Positions 34,460-45,395 are shown, counted from the first letter of the stretch. The stretch: DNA of 64,000 bases from Charina bottae (GCA_023362775.1 JALMGJ010000005.1:62811463-62875462), one strand, 5' to 3'. Notes: a model not told the origin generated them from the sequence alone. Numbers and translations are program-made.

Positions 34460-34645
34460 TCAACAAGTAGCAACAACACAAGCAGGTATGATCATCAACC
34501 AGAAGGAACATGAAACTCGCACCCCACCATTACTTGGGACATGGGGGCTAACTAGGTCTCTATGAACCAACTGAAATGGTCTAGTTAACACTCTGTCACT
34601 TTGCCTAGCAACAGATGCAGTCCTGATATTAGATTGTTTACACAC
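34460..34645 (-). pseudogene. copia integrase N-terminal fragment
   Basis: A minus-strand frame reads CKQSNIRTASVARQSDRVLT, RPFQLVHRDLVSPHVPSNGG and then FWLMIIPACVV. Copia integrases have C..GK, 'P.ELVH.D..GP', '.S.GG.RY' and 'F.DDYSR..WV' in this order. Here the DDYS catalytic aspartate region is read as LMIIP, one frame off, so the copy is dead. A likely gag-pol linker remnant lies at 33624-33896. Confidence 0.65.
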
Positions 34646-35639
34646 AGTTTACACACAACACAATCAAGAACTTTTGCACATTTCCTGGGTTCTAACTCAG
34701 AATGCATTTGGCTATCTGAGACACACTCTCCCATCCCGGGATACCCCAGTACTTTGTGAAAACTTTATGGATGCATTTATGATGTGGGGAAACATTAAAC
34801 ACACAATGTCCTGTCCACACAATCTCCTTCTTAGGAAGCATCTCACACACTTGATTTTACAGGTTTCTCTCTAACACACTCAGCCTCATCTCTTTCAATG
34901 AAACATCCAGCACCTGCACTCAGATTTGACCAGGGCTGGAACACTGAGGAGAGAAAAACAAGTGTACACATACACATTTCACACACTTATCACAGAAATA
35001 TCAGCTAAAATTACTTGCTGAACTCAAGGCTTGCATTTGTAACAATAACCGTCCATGTTTACAAACTTTACAGTGAGCCGAATTCAAAAACAAAGTCTCT
35101 GAAAATGCTTACACATAACAGCAGCCGGTAGAGCAGAAAACTTGGATTCGTTGTTTAGCTGACGTCTGGCTTCTGGCTTCCCCTCCATTCGTAAATCAGG
35201 CTTCTTGCACTGACAGCATCCGCTGGACGACGGGGCAGGGAACAGCCTTGCAGTGACTTCTGACCAAACCACGGCAAATGTAAATTCCATGCCAGGTTTT
35301 ACTTCAGCTGGAACACTCTGTTAGGAATTCTCAGGAACAACAGCAACAGATGGCTCCTGGAAGTGGCTTGTAAAATAATCCACAGGAAGGTCGCAGGGAG
35401 ATAGTGTCTTTGCTTTCTCGACCAGTAGACCAAAGCTACTGTCCAGGCTTGGCAAAAATCACGCATGCTTTTTCACAGTGCCAGAAAAACATGCCTTCTG
35501 GTTCAAATGCAGCAAACAAAGTCTTGAACTCACCACGGTGGGTCATCACAGTCTCAGCCGGTTGCGGCTTCAAACTATAAAGCTGTCTTAATAGACCACC
35601 AAGGGCAACAGAGTTCTACTTTGTATTGAAGGCTCCAAC

Positions 35640-35906
35640 AGCCGCTCAGCACCCATTACTCAGTCCTTGAGTAGTTGACATGCAGTAGCTGAGATGATTC
35701 CATTCAGAGGATTTGATTCCCAAAAGCAAAAAAGCACAGTCCAAACACGCTTGCACTTCTTCAAAGGGATCCTCTGAATCCTCCAGGGATCCTCTGGAAG
35801 TGGATTTGCCACATACTGCCACAAATCTTCTTCTTGCAAAAAGAATGGTTTCATCTCCACACACTAAAGGCTCAAATGGCAGACTGAACAGATACTGTTC
35901 AGCCAT
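35640..35906 (-). pseudogene. copia gag fragment
   Basis: A minus-strand ATG at 35906 opens MAEQYLFSLPFEPL. After a frame change the adjacent frame (35860-35660) reads FFLQEEDLWQYVANPLPE. The 'L..EDLW.YV' text resembles the N-terminal gag domain of Ty1/copia proteins. At least one frameshift separates the two parts. A possible degraded zinc knuckle (CCQCKKPDLR) lies further along at about 35220. Confidence 0.6.
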
Positions 35907-36010
35907 TGCTGACCACTCAAAGACAACATGTTTACTCCGAAAACACCCTCTAAAAACAAACTCCCCTTTACAGCCAGGTCCAACGCAGCAAAGAAAACGC
36001 AAATTTCTCT

Positions 36011-36025
36011 CTGGGCAACATAACC
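36011..36025 (-). promoter_or_regulatory. copia primer-binding site (half initiator tRNA-Met type)
   Basis: Directly inside the LTR, the minus strand reads GGTTATGTTGCCCAG. It resembles the anticodon-arm complement of initiator tRNA-Met used by copia elements (GGTTATGGGCCCAG as I remember it). This supports both the family and the minus orientation. Confidence 0.65.
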
Positions 36026-36747
36026 TGATGGGATATACGCTGGCTTAAAGGGAAAAAGCTCGAGGCTTGAGAATAAACAGACAAGAATGCAGCTTGTTAG
36101 GGCTAACAGTGTTTACTGGTAGCATAAGGCAATAATGTATATACAATCACATTATCGCAAAAATGTTAGTCGCAAAAAAAAACCAAAACCAAACTTATAA
36201 GCAGAGTTCCTTGTATTGATCCCAGGGCCAGAGTTCCTGCCACGGCCTATACCCAAAGCCAGGCATAGCTCACTCTGCCCAGTCCACGGGAAGTGAACAC
36301 GTGAAGAACTACATGGGTAAAAGACACTAGAAATCAAGAAGCATAGAACACCATTTTGCATGGTTGTATATTCAGTTCTTCTAGCTTTCTGATTGGCTGG
36401 AAGGTAGCTGTGACACACACCAGGCCTAAAGCATTAGGCCTAAAGCACATAGCATGTCCTGCTATTGGGTAGCAGTGCTGCATCTAAGCACTGAGTTCCC
36501 CCTCTCCTTGCTCTCACAGGGCAAGGCTTCCCACAGAGGAAATCAGGAGGATTTGTTCTCATGGGAAGATTTCCATTGCTAGCCATAACATGGTACCTTC
36601 TCGCTCCCTATCTCATGAAGATGTAAACAACGCCATTCAAAATTATGGGAATGCTTGTTATCTAGCCACCTGGCGTTCACGTCATCATGAGAACACTTTG
36701 CTGGTAAAGGATGCAATTTGCCAAAACACTTCTCATATGGGTAATCA
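36026..36747 (-). repeat. copia LTR (upstream in element orientation), 722 bp
   Basis: This LTR begins on + with TGATGGGATATACGCTGGC and ends with CTCATATGGGTAATCA. It has no insertion and shows the uninterrupted site GCATCTAAGCACTGAG at about 36481, which in the partner LTR is split by a MITE. Confidence 0.88.
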
Positions 36748-36752
36748 GTTTT

Positions 36753-38060
36753 CTCCACAGTTTTGTGGAGAAAAAGTGGCTTTCCATTAGCTGTAACAGA
36801 GTGCCCCCAATCCCCAACCCACGTAGCTGGCTCTGAAGGATACCATGGTCAATGGTATCAAAAGCTACTGAGAGAACAAGGAAGCACAAGGATGGATGCA
36901 CCACCACCATTCTAGCTCCACCACAGGTCATCTTCAAGCACAACCAAGGCTATCTCAGTATGAAATCCTTGCCTAAAACCTGACTGAAATAATCTGTTAA
37001 GGCTTTTCTATTTTGAATAAGCAGTGAGCCCACTGTCTCCTTTATCTCCCTCTTGACATATTATAAGAAACCCTTGCTATATTTTTCCTCTCTTGCTAGC
37101 CTTAACTTATTTTCTCCCTTTGCCTTCCTTAACTCATTCCTACATTTCTGAGATGAAGCTTTACAGACTTCCTTGGTAATTAGCCCTTATTTCCATTTCC
37201 AATAAGTATCTTTCTTCAAACTCTATTCCTTCTCAGCTCATGTACTTATTCAACCACATTGGCTTTTTTAGATGTCTGTTCATTTTTTCCCCTCATTGAT
37301 ATTGTTTGAAACTGCATTATCCTTAATTTACTTTTCAAGAAGGTCCAACTGACAACAAAAGCTTTGGCCTTTATAGTTGTCAAGACTTTTAAAATTGTTG
37401 TTGTTAAAATCAAGAATTCTAACAATGTATGGACGCTTGCAGCTAAAGTTCACATCACTTTAATATCTTCAATCAACTCCTCCCTGTAGTAAAACCAAAT
37501 CCAAGATAGCCTATCTCTTAGTGCCTTCCTCAGCTTTTTGGAAAAGAAAATTATGATCAACACAAGCCAAGAATATATGTGACATCTTATATTTGGCAGA
37601 ATTAGTCTTCCAACAAATGTCTGAGGAGTTGAAATTTCCTTTCACAACCACTTAATTATTTTCTGAGGCTTCACTTTTTGCTTTAATAAAATTTCATCTA
37701 CCTCTTCTGGCTGGTTTAGTGGTCTGTACCAGACTTACAGCAAAATATCTCTTCTGTTGGCCTGTCCTTTTATCTTAACCCAGACACTTTCAGTGCATAT
37801 GTTACCACCAATCCCCTGGGACAGGTAAGTTATTTGCTGATGTGCAACACTACACCACCTTCTGTCTTGTGTTCCTCTGAAACAGGGTATTCACATCAAT
37901 CCTGAACTTCTGTTGGTGGGATTCAACCCTCCATGTTTCTGTAATCCATATTATTGCATTCATGCCTTTGTACCTCACAACATCAAATTCACCTTGCTTG
38001 TTACCCATATTTTGTGCATTAGCGTAGAGAGATTTAAGATAATGGGTTAAACACCCTGTG
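36753..38060 (-). pseudogene. CR1-like LINE, minus strand, 5' and RT pieces
   Basis: On the minus strand the reverse-transcriptase catalytic region reads LVLSVAFDTIDHGIL followed by LRGLGIGGTLLQ (motif A with its aspartate), near 36840. Further 5' in element orientation, about 37750-38060, the + strand text GGAATTCAACC-like 'GGGATTCAACCCTCCATG' and TGCATTAGCGTAGAGAGATT resembles the complement of the CR1 5' coding region. No long frame survives. Confidence 0.55.
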
Positions 38061-38259
38061 TTCAGTCTTTTTTTCCTTAAAGTCTTATTTTCTTTTTCTT
38101 TTTGTTAAAGTTGTAGCTTACACAACACTTCACTTTGCTGCTGTATCTTGTCCATCACATCCACCGGACACTGGGTCAGGATTCCCACCACATCTCCTGC
38201 TCAGGCTGGGGTAGAGATGTAAAGCTGGGTATTATTAGCTATTGATACGCCAAACTGAC

Positions 38260-39420
38260 AGATAACCTTCCCCAGCAGTTTCAGTTAGTTTCGTGTTAAA
38301 CAATGTTTCATGTTAAAAAATTTGTGGAAGTGGGCTGAGCCCTGGCACATCCTACACTGGAGAGCCCAAGGGCTCGATCTCTCCTTCCCCAGCAACACTA
38401 ATTGGAAGTGCTCACTGAAGAATGTCAAGATGGAGGCTGAGGACAGGCTGGTAAGGGAAAAAGTGGGAAAGAGCTGGGAAGGCGCGAAATTCAAACCAGG
38501 TGGTGGGTCGGATTCGGAGCTGCTGATTGGGGAAAGTCAGGAGGAAGAACCACCTCCACCTATCAGCGCGCGAGAAAGGAGGTTGGAAAGGTGGGCCGAG
38601 CAGTGCGAGGCGTGATTGGCTCCCGCTCGCAAACAGCGCGAAAATCGAAGGAATAAAAAGGCTACAAAGCCTGCACAGGTTGCCGGAGACAACCGTTCTA
38701 ATTGCCTAACGCTGACGCCTCAAGACTCCGCACCAGACCCTGATCCTGAGCCTTGCCTTGCTGCTGCTCCAGACCTCGACCTCAAGCCTTGCCTTGCTGC
38801 CACTCCAGACCTCGAACTCGAGCCTTGTTTTGCTGCTGCTCCAGACCCCAATATCAAGCCCTGCATTACCGCTGTGATGCCAGGCCGAGAGTTCCAGCCT
38901 CGCCTTGCTGCAGCGTCGGTCCTTGATTCGAAGCCTCACCTTGCTGCCGCACCAGTCCATGACTTTCAGCCTTGCCGCACTACCGCGCTGGATCGTGATT
39001 TCAAGCCTTGCCCTGCTGCCGCGCTGGACCCTGAACTCCAGCCTTGTCACCTCACCGGGTTCAGAACTCAAGCCTCGCCTCGCTGCCGCACCTGTCCCTG
39101 ATTTCAGGCCTCATCTTGCTGCAACGCTAGACCCTGAGCTCAAGCCTTGCCTAGTCACCGTGCTGGGCCCTGGATTCTAATTCTGCCTTGCAGCAGCACC
39201 GGACTGTACTGCAGAGATTTGTCCTGCCGCCACATGGTGGCTTCCCGCGCTCATGCCGACATCGGGCTAGCACAATCGCGTGTAAAAACCATCTGCTTAT
39301 TTAATCACTGTTGTGTACATTATTGTAAATAAAGATTGCAATATCACCTCTTCTTGCATTGGGTCTTAGTCGGAACAGGACAAAGAATGTTGGGGTTTGT
39401 ATATACCCAGGAATTTACAG
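38260..39420 (+). mobile_element. LTR-like repeat with 36-bp tandem array, copy 2
   Basis: An ATG at 38430 opens MEAEDRLVREKVGK. The block ISARERRLERWAEQ...LAPARKQRENRRNK is shared with copy 1. One in-frame TGA (38613-38615) interrupts a frame that otherwise runs to 39101 (223 codons). Thirteen 36-bp units (38736-39203) encode 12-residue repeats such as CLAAAPDLDLKP. A TATA-like GAATAAAAAGG lies at 38650. A GTAAATAAAGATTGC poly(A) signal lies at 39326. The CCACATGGTGGCTTCCCGCG block near 39230 corresponds to the end of copy 1. These look like LTR promoter and termination signals, but I cannot name the family. Confidence 0.6.
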
Positions 39421-39759
39421 ATAGATTAATTATACTGGAGAGGCTCGATGTATCTAGGTGAGAAGTGAAATATTCTGCAAGTCATCCAATTAGCAGCCAT
39501 TGTTGAAGGTATGATTTGGCAGTAATGACTCATACTACAGGTGCTATAGTTTAGTTGGGTGTGGCAGATGATGAGAGTGACCTATAATGTGATAGGTCAG
39601 TATTTGTATAAAAGAAGTGAAGTTCTTGTTTTCTTTCTTCTCATTGCTGTATTCCTTCTCGTTGCTGTTACCATTTGTAACTGTGTTGGATGTTACTGGA
39701 CTGTATTTTGGACTACGTATGTATATAAAGTAAATAGGCTATTTTATCTAATCTCTGCT
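39421..39759. other. DOCK1 intron, no recognised feature
   Basis: Sequence between the 36-bp-repeat element and a CR1-like remnant. Nothing supported. Confidence 0.4.
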
Positions 39760-40540
39760 TGAGTGTCTATTTACTGCATAGAACGTGGATCTCTGGAGTC
39801 TTGGAAAAAGGAGCAGGCCGCCCCACGTTGCGTGCTCTGACAAAGAAGGAGCAAAACCACTGTGGAACAGTGCCTCTGATCCCCACAGATAGATGATATC
39901 TAATGCCACTGAGAGATCCAACAAGATGAGGAGAAATACGCCATCTCCCTCCAAATCTCAGTGCTGGTCTTCCACAAGAGCAACCAATGCAGTCGTGTTC
40001 CATACCCAAGCTTTAATCTCAACTGAAAGGAATCCAAATAATCTATCTCATACAGGTTCCTCTTAGTTGGAGGCCCACCACCTTCTCAGTAGCCTTACCA
40101 TGAAATAGTTTGTTGGAGATCAGCCAGTAATTATCTAGATGGCCAGTTTAAGTGAAGGATTTTGAGGAGGAAGTGCACCACTGCCTACTTCGAAATAGGT
40201 GGAATTGCCCCTTCTCCCAGAGATCCTTTCACCACTTCCTGTATCCACAGTGTCACACATTCCCTAATTTGCAGATTCCTAAACTCATTCAACAGAGGGC
40301 CATGTCAACTTCCTCAGGATGTCACAGGATTGTAAGAATCCCAGATCTCATAAGATATTACCTCTGTCCTCTCATAAGTTCTTGGCAATCTGTCATCCAG
40401 TTCAGAAAGAATAAAATGAGCAATTTTGTCCTTAAATGACTTAGCAAACTGCTCACCCAGGCCAGCAGAAATTTCTCCCTGGATCTCAGAGCCCAAAAGG
40501 GCACCTCCTAAATAATCTGCTGGCCAGCACTCCACAGATT
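39760..40540 (-). pseudogene. CR1-like LINE RT fragment, minus strand
   Basis: The minus strand reads FLLILLDLSVALDIIYL (the motif A region of CR1-type reverse transcriptase, with DLSAAFD changed to DLSVALD). An upstream segment (40314-40535) has FAKSFKDKIAHFILSELDDR, resembling the linker before the RT in CR1 ORF2. Several stops and frame changes. Confidence 0.65.
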
Positions 40541-40671
40541 CAATGAGTTACTGTCTTGCTAAATTGTTGTTCCTTTTAAGTGAAAATAAAACTTAACATG
40601 GACTCCTAAGTAAATTGAGGAAGTTTTTTTTTCAAAATAAAAGTACCATTTAGTTGATTTGAAGAGAGCCA

Positions 40672-40895
40672 GTTTGATGTGGTTAAGGAATCAGGCTAGA
40701 AACTGGGAGACAATGAGTTCTAGTCCTGTCTCAAGCACAAAGCCAGCTGAGTGACCTCGGGCCAGTCATTCTCTCTCAGCCCGAGGAAGCAGGCAATGGC
40801 AAACCACTTCCAAAATCTTGCCAAGAAAACTGCAGAGACTTGTCCAGGCAGTCTCCAGGAGTCAAAACTGACTCGAATGCACCCCCTCCCCAAAA
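40672..40895 (+). mobile_element. tRNA-headed SINE with BovB-like tail (family A)
   Basis: GAGAGCCAGTTTGATGTGGT (A box), GAGTTCTAGTCCTG (B box), CAGGCAATGGCAAACCACTT and CAGGAGTCAAAACTGACTCG are all present in order. The tail ends in ATGCACCCCC. Confidence 0.87.
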
Positions 40896-42650
40896 GGTTG
40901 ATTTGGATACAATAAAAATAATGGATTCTCCCAATGTAAACAAGCCCATGTACATTTATGCTCTTCCCCTCCTACTCTGATTTATTTTCAAAATGCACGA
41001 TTTAAAAGACCCACTTAAAAGAAATCAGTATTGATTGTCCTGAAGGCTGAAGCTTCTGTTGGAAGTTTTCAGTCAGAAGGACTACCCGGACAGTTCATGG
41101 ACAAAGATAAAACAAAAGGAGTGAGGGAAAAGCAGCAGTTAAGATATATGAGTGAAAACACTCATCATGCCCAAATATTGCTTTGTGTTTTCCAAGCTAG
41201 ATTCAGCTCTCTCCTTTCTGTCCTATAAACTTACCAATTCTGGGCATCCCATGGTATAACCCTTTGTGCCCTGTGGCTATGAAACCACAGAATTACTAAC
41301 TCGTGTTACTTTGTAATGTTTACAGAGATTAACACTTAAAGTTGTACGGTTTCAACTCAATTCCTGGAAGTTCTTTTGATTGGAATCTAACTTCTTTTAT
41401 TAGCTAATGTTAATGACATTATGACATGAACTATTGCCATACTATTTGCCTCAGCCATTCAGATTTATAAATGCATGACTTGAGGTTGACCATTACTTTA
41501 TATTCTATGTTTTATGTATTTTTAGTTTGTCTATGTTTTACCTATTGTTTGTTTGTTTTTGGTTTATCATTCATCTTTTGGGCTGTTTTACATGCTTATT
41601 ATTTGCTTGCTTCTGAATCTGGGTGTTTCTCGTTTGCAGTAGTTTTGTATTTTTCCTTTCTTTTTTTTCTTGCAGAAAACTATTTTTCAGACTTATTTAG
41701 CTTACCAGTTTACTTGGTATATGTTGTTGTTTATTGCTATGTTTTTAAGATAGCCTCTTTGCCTTTCAACTATTTCCTTGATGTGTAAGACAGCATCTGA
41801 TATCCCTACTCAACTTGCTGCTAAAAAACAAGATAAAGGACTAAATACTAAAGCTTCTGACTTGTGCAAATAACATTCTCAAAGCATGAAGAATACAAGT
41901 AGAAAATGTTATTCATTATTGAAAGAGTTACATATATGCAGCTGACAAATACATATCTGAACTTGATACCTGGCAATTAGTTCCACTAAACTGTTTTTTT
42001 TTTTGGTGCGGTCTGTCATTTTGCATATGCCCAGAAGTACATATCCAAGTGACCTGCAACATTTTTACCTTATATAGCCATCTTGTAAGCAAATATATAA
42101 CTCTGCCAAGGAGGGTGGCAAATATGTGCCAAAAGTGTTGTTCTTCAACTAGTAAGTGAAACTACTGGATGTGTGGGTACTTGGCAACAGCATGGCATTA
42201 ATTTCATGGAATTACAGCATCAGTGAATCCACTCTCTGTCTACTCTATAAAGAAAAGAAAAGTAAATATCCATGCAAGTGTGGTATCTGGTACATCTCAG
42301 AATCTCAAGATGGCACCCATTTATGCAATACCCACCTGGAATGGATGAAGAAAGTCCTCAACCTGTAGACAGAGGACAAACTCAAAGGAATGTGCTCCAA
42401 ACTGGCCTGTAATCCATGAAAAAGTGTTATAGCTGAACAGGCAATTCTACAGAAGGCAGCGAGGGAGGTTTTCAGAAAAGCAGGAGATAGTTTCAAACAT
42501 TCAAGTTCTGCTACATCCTCCCTACCCTACCCTACCCTCAAACTGGCAGGGAAAATTGCATCAGTGGGTCATGAAAAAGCACAAAGATATTCAGGGGCAT
42601 TTGAGAAGCTAATTGATTCCAGGGGATACTGGCGAGAGCAAATCTTCATT
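40896..42650. other. DOCK1 intron, no recognised feature
   Basis: AT-rich intron with a T-run at 41994-42004. The hydrophobic frame at 41471-41788 has T-rich composition and no recognisable family. Confidence 0.45.
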
Positions 42651-42658
42651 GCTTATGA

Positions 42659-42996
42659 CAGAGCTTTCCAAACTGTGTGTCGCGACACAAAAGTGTGTCG
42701 CCACACACAGCGTGGTGTGTCGCCACACCACCTGGAAGCGGCGGCGCGCGTGTGCACGGCGACCGCCATGCGCGCGCCGCCGCACGCCCCCCCCGCGTGT
42801 GCCGCCGCACGCCCCCCGCGCCATCGGCGTGCGCGCCGCCACGCGCCCCCCGTCGCCGTGCGCGCGCGCCGCCGCACACTCCCCTGCGCCGCCGCCGTGC
42901 ACGCACGCCTCCGCACACCCCCCGCGCCGTCACCGTGCGCGCGCGTCGCCGCCGCCGCTGGGTGTGTCGCCAGCGGCGGCACTTTGGAAAGTCCTG
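42659..42996. mobile_element. GC-rich hAT MITE, 338 bp, with perfect TSD
   Basis: The left end CAGAGCTTTCCAAACTGTGT and right end ACTTTGGAAAGTCCTG are inverted repeats, flanked by GCTTATGA at 42651-42658 and 42997-43004. It belongs to the same family as 31602-31967, sharing 'TGTGTCGCGACACA' and GTGTGTCGCCACAC boxes. The interior is extremely rich in CG dinucleotides (GCGCGC runs), which explains the arginine/proline/alanine-rich frames on both strands. Confidence 0.92.
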
Positions 42997-43339
42997 GCTT
43001 ATGAGATTGACCTGTTCTGTCATCCCATACCTTTATCAGCAAGCAAGAAGAAGTATTCCAGTTTCAAAGCAGCGGAGGACTGCCTCACCTTTATGATAAG
43101 TGGCAATGGACCAAGTCTAATAGCAACTTTCAGGCTATACTACTATTCAGGATAATGCTGGATCTCATGGAAAACAATCCTCTTCATTCACTAATTCACA
43201 AATTACAGCACTGGGAACATCATAGCATGGAATTCCGTGTGGAAATAATTGTGGCCTAGGGCAATCACCTCTTCATCTACTGAAGCTGTTTCATCAACAG
43301 CAGATGACGTAGAGTAGATTGCAATCCTTGGGTGTTAGT

Positions 43340-44083
43340 GAAGAAGCCTTGAAGACATAGAGCCACATGAAGTGGCGGACCTTTTCCAATCACATCAGAA
43401 ATGTAATAAACAAGAGGGGTCGTTTTACCATATGTGGTGGACGTGTAAGGTTGCAAAGAAATTTTGGAATCAAATATGTACCTTGATGCAGAGTATACTA
43501 CAAATACAGATTCCACTCAAACCAGAATTATTTTTGTTGGGGATATTGGATTTACAAATAGAAAAACACCTAGTTAGAATCATACAATATATGGTTACTG
43601 CAGCAAAACTTCTTTATGCACAATTTTGGAAAACTCAGATTTTACCAACGATACAAGAATGGTTGTTAAAATTGATGGACATGGCAGAAAATGATAAACT
43701 CACTTGTTTATTAAAAGAAAGCTCAAGTTGTCGTTATCTCAAAGAGTGGAAACCACTGGTGGACTATTTGCAAAATGCAGGAGGGGCGAAGCTTACATGG
43801 GGATTTGAAGATTAGGCTATAAATATAATAGGGTATATTAGACAAAGAATTATTCTTATCTATTGCATGAAAAACTAGCACTTAGGATGGATTTTCTTGT
43901 TCTCATGACCAGGGATAGATTGGAAGTTACCTATGTTTCATACTTTTCTTTGTCTTTGTCTTTTACTTTACTACACTTTTTCTTTTCTTTTCTTTTCTTT
44001 TGTATTTCTATTTCTTTTTCTATTTCTAACTTTTAACTATGTATTGTAAAATTCTAATAAAATTTATTTTAAAAAAAAGAGAT
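43340..44083 (+). pseudogene. L1 LINE ORF2 C-terminus and 3' end
   Basis: The plus-strand frame from 43372 reads EGSFYHMWWTCKVAKKFWNQ, LKPELFLLGILDLQIEKH, YMVTAAKLLYAQFWK and EWLLKLMDMAENDKLT. This is the C-terminal zinc-binding region and tail of squamate L1 ORF2, ending at a TAG at 43813. After a short 3' UTR with TTTTC repeats the copy closes with an AATAAA-like signal and a poly(A) of about nine bases at 44072-44080. Strongly 5'-truncated. The frame is intact, so the insertion is not old. Confidence 0.85.
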
Positions 44084-44904
44084 GCTTCCCAACTCCTTCG
44101 TAACAAAGGAGCTCTCTGAGATCATGCAGTTGCAGAGTGTCTTGACCACCTGGTAAAGCACAGCATCTAATTCAAAAGACAGCTGAGGGCTGACTTGCAA
44201 CTCTTAAACATACTTTCCAAGCTCTGTAAAGAGAGGCAGACAAAGCATTATCACTAGCTTTTTTAGAAATGTAGCTGTACCCACCCTGTGTCATTTTGAA
44301 AGAACACTGTCCACAACTTTGAAGGAGGAAAAAATGAGTGTTCTACTGCTTCCTTATTTTGATTTGAAAGGGATGGAGTGCTACTAATTGCAACTGTGAA
44401 GGAATTCTAGCATTTCCTTATTTCTTCTGTATTTTGATTTTGTTGCAGGCCAGCAAAACATATTTTATATTCTATACACTTTACTTTGAATAAAAGACAG
44501 TATTCCAAATTTTCATAAATACTTTTTATTGAGAATAAAATAGAGTGGGAGATACATTGGGTGGCCATGGTACAGTAATGAATTCAATACTTGTTTCTGG
44601 TTTTTTTCTTCTATTTAGGGTAATATTTTGATACTTTTTTGGTCATTTTCTGGAGCATGAATCAGAATAAAGAATTAATTGTGTTAAGTAAATATGTGGA
44701 AGTATAAGCATATTCTTGTTGCAGGATTTCTTTTTTTAAAAAAACTATTGATTTGTGTAGAATTTTATTTTCTGCTGGTTTCTAGAAATGTTTAGTTTCA
44801 CAATGTAGAACAATTAAAGATATTCTCAACCTGAATTTGGGTGCAGTTGTATATTTAAATGGAATCTGTCAAAAACATAAAACATATTATATATCTGTTT
44901 ATAG
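44084..44904. other. DOCK1 intron, no recognised feature
   Basis: AT-rich intron up to the exon at 44905. Nothing recognised. Confidence 0.5.
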
Positions 44905-45046
44905 AACAAAGTTTTTATTTATCGAGGAAAAGAATATGAACGTCGTGAAGATTTTGAAGCAAGATTATTAACCCAGTTTCCTAATGCGGAAAAAATGAAG
45001 ACTACGTCTCCTCCTGGTGAAGACATTAAAAATTCTCCTGGGCAGT
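44905..45046 (+). CDS. DOCK1: DOCK1 coding exon 5 of 8 in window
   Basis: Forty-seven codons plus the first base of a split tyrosine codon read [19 protein letters not shown] and on to [13 protein letters not shown]. The acceptor is ATAG ending at 44904 and the donor is GT at 45047. The split codon T|AT joins perfectly to the next exon. The residues are nearly the same as mammalian DOCK1 and belong to DHR-2 lobe B. The intron before it (13.9 kb) contains the copia element, CR1 pieces, a GC-rich MITE and an L1 tail. The intron after it is only 438 bp. Confidence 0.96.
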
Positions 45047-45184
45047 GTATCCTTTAAGAGTTTTGATGGCCTTAGTTGGAATAATGAGAATTCATTCAAC
45101 AACTCTTGGTGTTGCTGCCTTTCCTACATTCTCTTATGTTTACATATGCACTATATCTAGGCCAAGCTCAGATGATAAGACCTA

Positions 45185-45395
45185 GTCAGACTTAGCCAAA
45201 CTTGACTGATCATGAAGAAAGCTAAGTAGGTTTGGATCTGGATAGTACTTGAGTGAGAGACCAAGAAGAAATCCCAGAGCTATAGATTAGATTAGGAAAT
45301 TGAAAAAAGCAGTGGCAGACTACTTCCTTATGGTGGTCCAAGAAACCATAAGGGTCAAGTGCCACTTGAGAGAAGTTTTACCTGTACTCTGTTTA
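45185..45395 (+). mobile_element. 5S rRNA-derived SINE (5S-Sauria type)
   Basis: AAGAAAGCTAAGTAGGTTTG, GATAGTACTTGAGTGAGAGA and CC follow the 5S rRNA text (GAAGCTAAGCAGGGT..., TTAGTACTTGGATGGGAGACC), which carries the internal Pol III promoter. The body GCAGTGGCAGACTACTTCC matches the body of family-A SINEs, and the end GGGTCAAGTGCCACTTGA suggests a decayed BovB-like tail. It fills nearly half of a 438-bp DOCK1 intron. Confidence 0.75.

Larger units (their letters stand above)
31141..36747 (-). mobile_element. Ty1/copia LTR retrotransposon, minus strand, decayed
   Basis: Two direct LTRs (31141-32233 and 36026-36747) bound a 3.8-kb interior. The whole is flanked by a 5-bp target duplication GTTTT (31136-31140 and 36748-36752). 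LTR ends are TG...CA. In minus orientation a primer-binding site resembling the internal initiator-tRNA-Met site of copia elements follows the first LTR, and a GGGAGGGG polypurine tract precedes the second. Gag- and integrase-like fragments are on the minus strand, in the order expected for copia (integrase before reverse transcriptase). All frames are broken. The LTRs differ by few substitutions, so the insertion is fairly recent despite the broken interior. Confidence 0.85.

Noticed and set aside
31141..36747. Endogenous retrovirus
   Set aside because: Order and text of gag/integrase fragments, a half-tRNA-Met priming site and lack of any env-like region favour Ty1/copia.
41471..41788. Hydrophobic 105-codon frame resembling a membrane protein
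   Set aside because: T-rich DNA gives Phe/Leu/Tyr-rich translations. No repeat of spacing, no homologue recalled, no splice context.
42564..43155. Long Arg/Pro/Ala-rich open frames on both strands
   Set aside because: They coincide exactly with the GC-rich hAT MITE. All frames are open because of composition, and none shows conserved domains.
45200..45290. Functional 5S rRNA gene
   Set aside because: Only part of 5S is recognisable, with many changes, and it is followed by a SINE body. It is a SINE derived from 5S.
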